From contig NZ_CANMRQ010000005.1 in NCBI RefSeq assembly GCF_947500325.1, forward strand, positions 186,001-250,000: a stretch of DNA of 64,000 nucleotides. Direction: 5' to 3'. The notes beneath the pieces are model-generated. The model saw only the letters and a program-made list of their open reading frames with translations. It ran no database searches and had not been told where the DNA came from. Positions 63,575 through 64,000 of this stretch are shown here, piece by piece (the stretch's first letter is position 1; each line of letters starts with the position of its first letter). The position numbers were made by a program, and so were the translations under genes. The DNA is from an uncultured Lacinutrix sp. (GTDB lineage Bacteria > Bacteroidota > Bacteroidia > Flavobacteriales > Flavobacteriaceae).

Positions 63575-64000
63575 TTAGTCTATAACGCTATTTAACAAGT
63601 CTTTTACTTCACTTAGCATCATAGCTGTCGCTCCCCAAACCAAATGGCTATTCAAATTATAGGCTGGAACCTTGATTTTTAAACCATTAGAAGTCGTAAC
63701 ATTTTTAGTAGTTAAACTAGTATTGCTAAGAAAATCTTTAAGTTTTACTTCTAATACTTCTTCTACTTCACTATCCTGTTTTTTAAATATTGGTGTACTT
63801 TTTAAAATGCCTATAAATGGCTGCACATAAAAATTACTAGGCGGAATATATATTTGAGTTAAGCTTTTTAAAACAGTTATAGTATCTTGTTTTATTCCTA
63901 CTTCTTCTTCTGTCTCTCGTAATGCCGCTGCTTCATTCGTTTCATTTTCTTCTAACTTTCCACCTGGAAATCCTATTTGAGCTGAATGCACACCTTTATA
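63575..64000 (-). CDS. CoA-type Nudix hydrolase, partial at the window edge
   Basis: The 3' portion (about 142 codons) of a gene running off the right edge; the frame stays open to 64000 with no definite start. Nudix box GGKLEENETNEAAALRETEEEVGI is complete, and the preceding HSAQIGFPGGK is typical of CoA diphosphatases of the NudL/YeaB group, which cleave CoA to 3',5'-ADP and phosphopantetheine. The missing N-terminus is upstream on the minus strand. Confidence 0.85.
   Translation of the reverse strand, partial: YKGVHSAQIGFPGGKLEENETNEAAALRETEEEVGIKQDTITVLKSLTQIYIPPSNFYVQPFIGILKSTPIFKKQDSEVEEVLEVKLKDFLSNTSLTTKNVTTSNGLKIKVPAYNLNSHLVWGATAMMLSEVKDLLNSVID

Noticed and set aside
1-64000. tRNA, rRNA, CRISPR array, insertion sequence or prophage
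   Set aside because: None could be recognised by cloverleaf bases, regularly spaced repeats, transposase motifs or phage structural genes.

Overview
The window looks like a chromosomal segment of a member of the Bacteroidota, most likely a marine-type Flavobacteriaceae. The evidence is the very AT-rich sequence, -7 promoter boxes of the TAnnTTTG type, few Shine-Dalgarno sequences, type IX secretion (T9SS) tails (YPNP...GVYILKL), a TonB receptor with a CarboxypepD_reg-like N-terminal domain, DUF4199, DUF2141 and 2TM-domain proteins, and zinc-independent type-B ribosomal protein L31. No rRNA, tRNA, CRISPR array, insertion sequence or prophage was recognised. About 57 genes fill almost all of the sequence; only two gene-free gaps exceed 300 bp (11649-11966 and 54570-54958).

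Layout. 1-4.7 kb: a lipoprotein peptide-binding protein, then four tandem YhhN/TMEM86-family membrane proteins in an A-B-A'-B' order; a fifth YhhN lies at 58.6 kb. 4.8-11.7 kb: housekeeping genes (GlmU-like nucleotidyltransferase, L31, DUF4199 plus GT2 glycosyltransferase, phosphohexomutase, MsbA-like ABC exporter). 12-13.5 kb: an ECF sigma operon with a candidate anti-sigma protein and a small secreted helical protein whose reading frame appears cut by an in-frame TGA. 13.5-24.2 kb: a BNR-repeat lipoprotein, an RsmB/NOP-type methyltransferase, two secreted endonuclease I proteins, purL and an AraC regulator. 24.4-32.3 kb: fatty-acid degradation, with an acyl-CoA ligase followed by marR-fadN-fadA-fadE, a gene order known from the Bacillus subtilis fadNAE operon; a palindrome overlaps the marR promoter.

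32.3-45.2 kb: secreted peptidases (M28, M23, M1), a YdeI-like protein, a hybrid sensor kinase, an alpha/beta-hydrolase-OsmC fusion, a T9SS-exported GH8 glycosidase and a MoxR/VWA pair. 45.2-51 kb: a large BNR-propeller protein, YdeI/OmdA, YceI, Cu/Zn superoxide dismutase, a mini LETM1-like protein and a J-domain protein. 51-58.5 kb: a LytS/LytTR two-component operon (DUF2141, helical-repeat protein, 2TM histidine kinase, free 2TM protein, LytTR regulator), three small unknown genes and a TonB-dependent receptor. 58.5-64 kb: YhhN, type II NADH dehydrogenase, a second ECF sigma operon with two glycine-zipper paralogues, an acyltransferase and the 3' part of a CoA-type Nudix hydrolase.

The most interesting signals are regulatory. 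(1) Two LytTR-type tandem sites (ACAGTTCGG plus a degenerate copy exactly 21 bp away) lie upstream of the LytS/LytTR operon and of the TonB-receptor gene, each 33 bp from a -7-like box, suggesting a small regulon that ties the two-component system to the receptor. (2) A shared TGTAACGTTTTT box followed, at identical spacing, by TACTWA lies upstream of the second ECF sigma gene and of the DUF4199 gene 54 kb away, a candidate ECF promoter class. These are readings of the sequence by eye; no alignments or searches were run.
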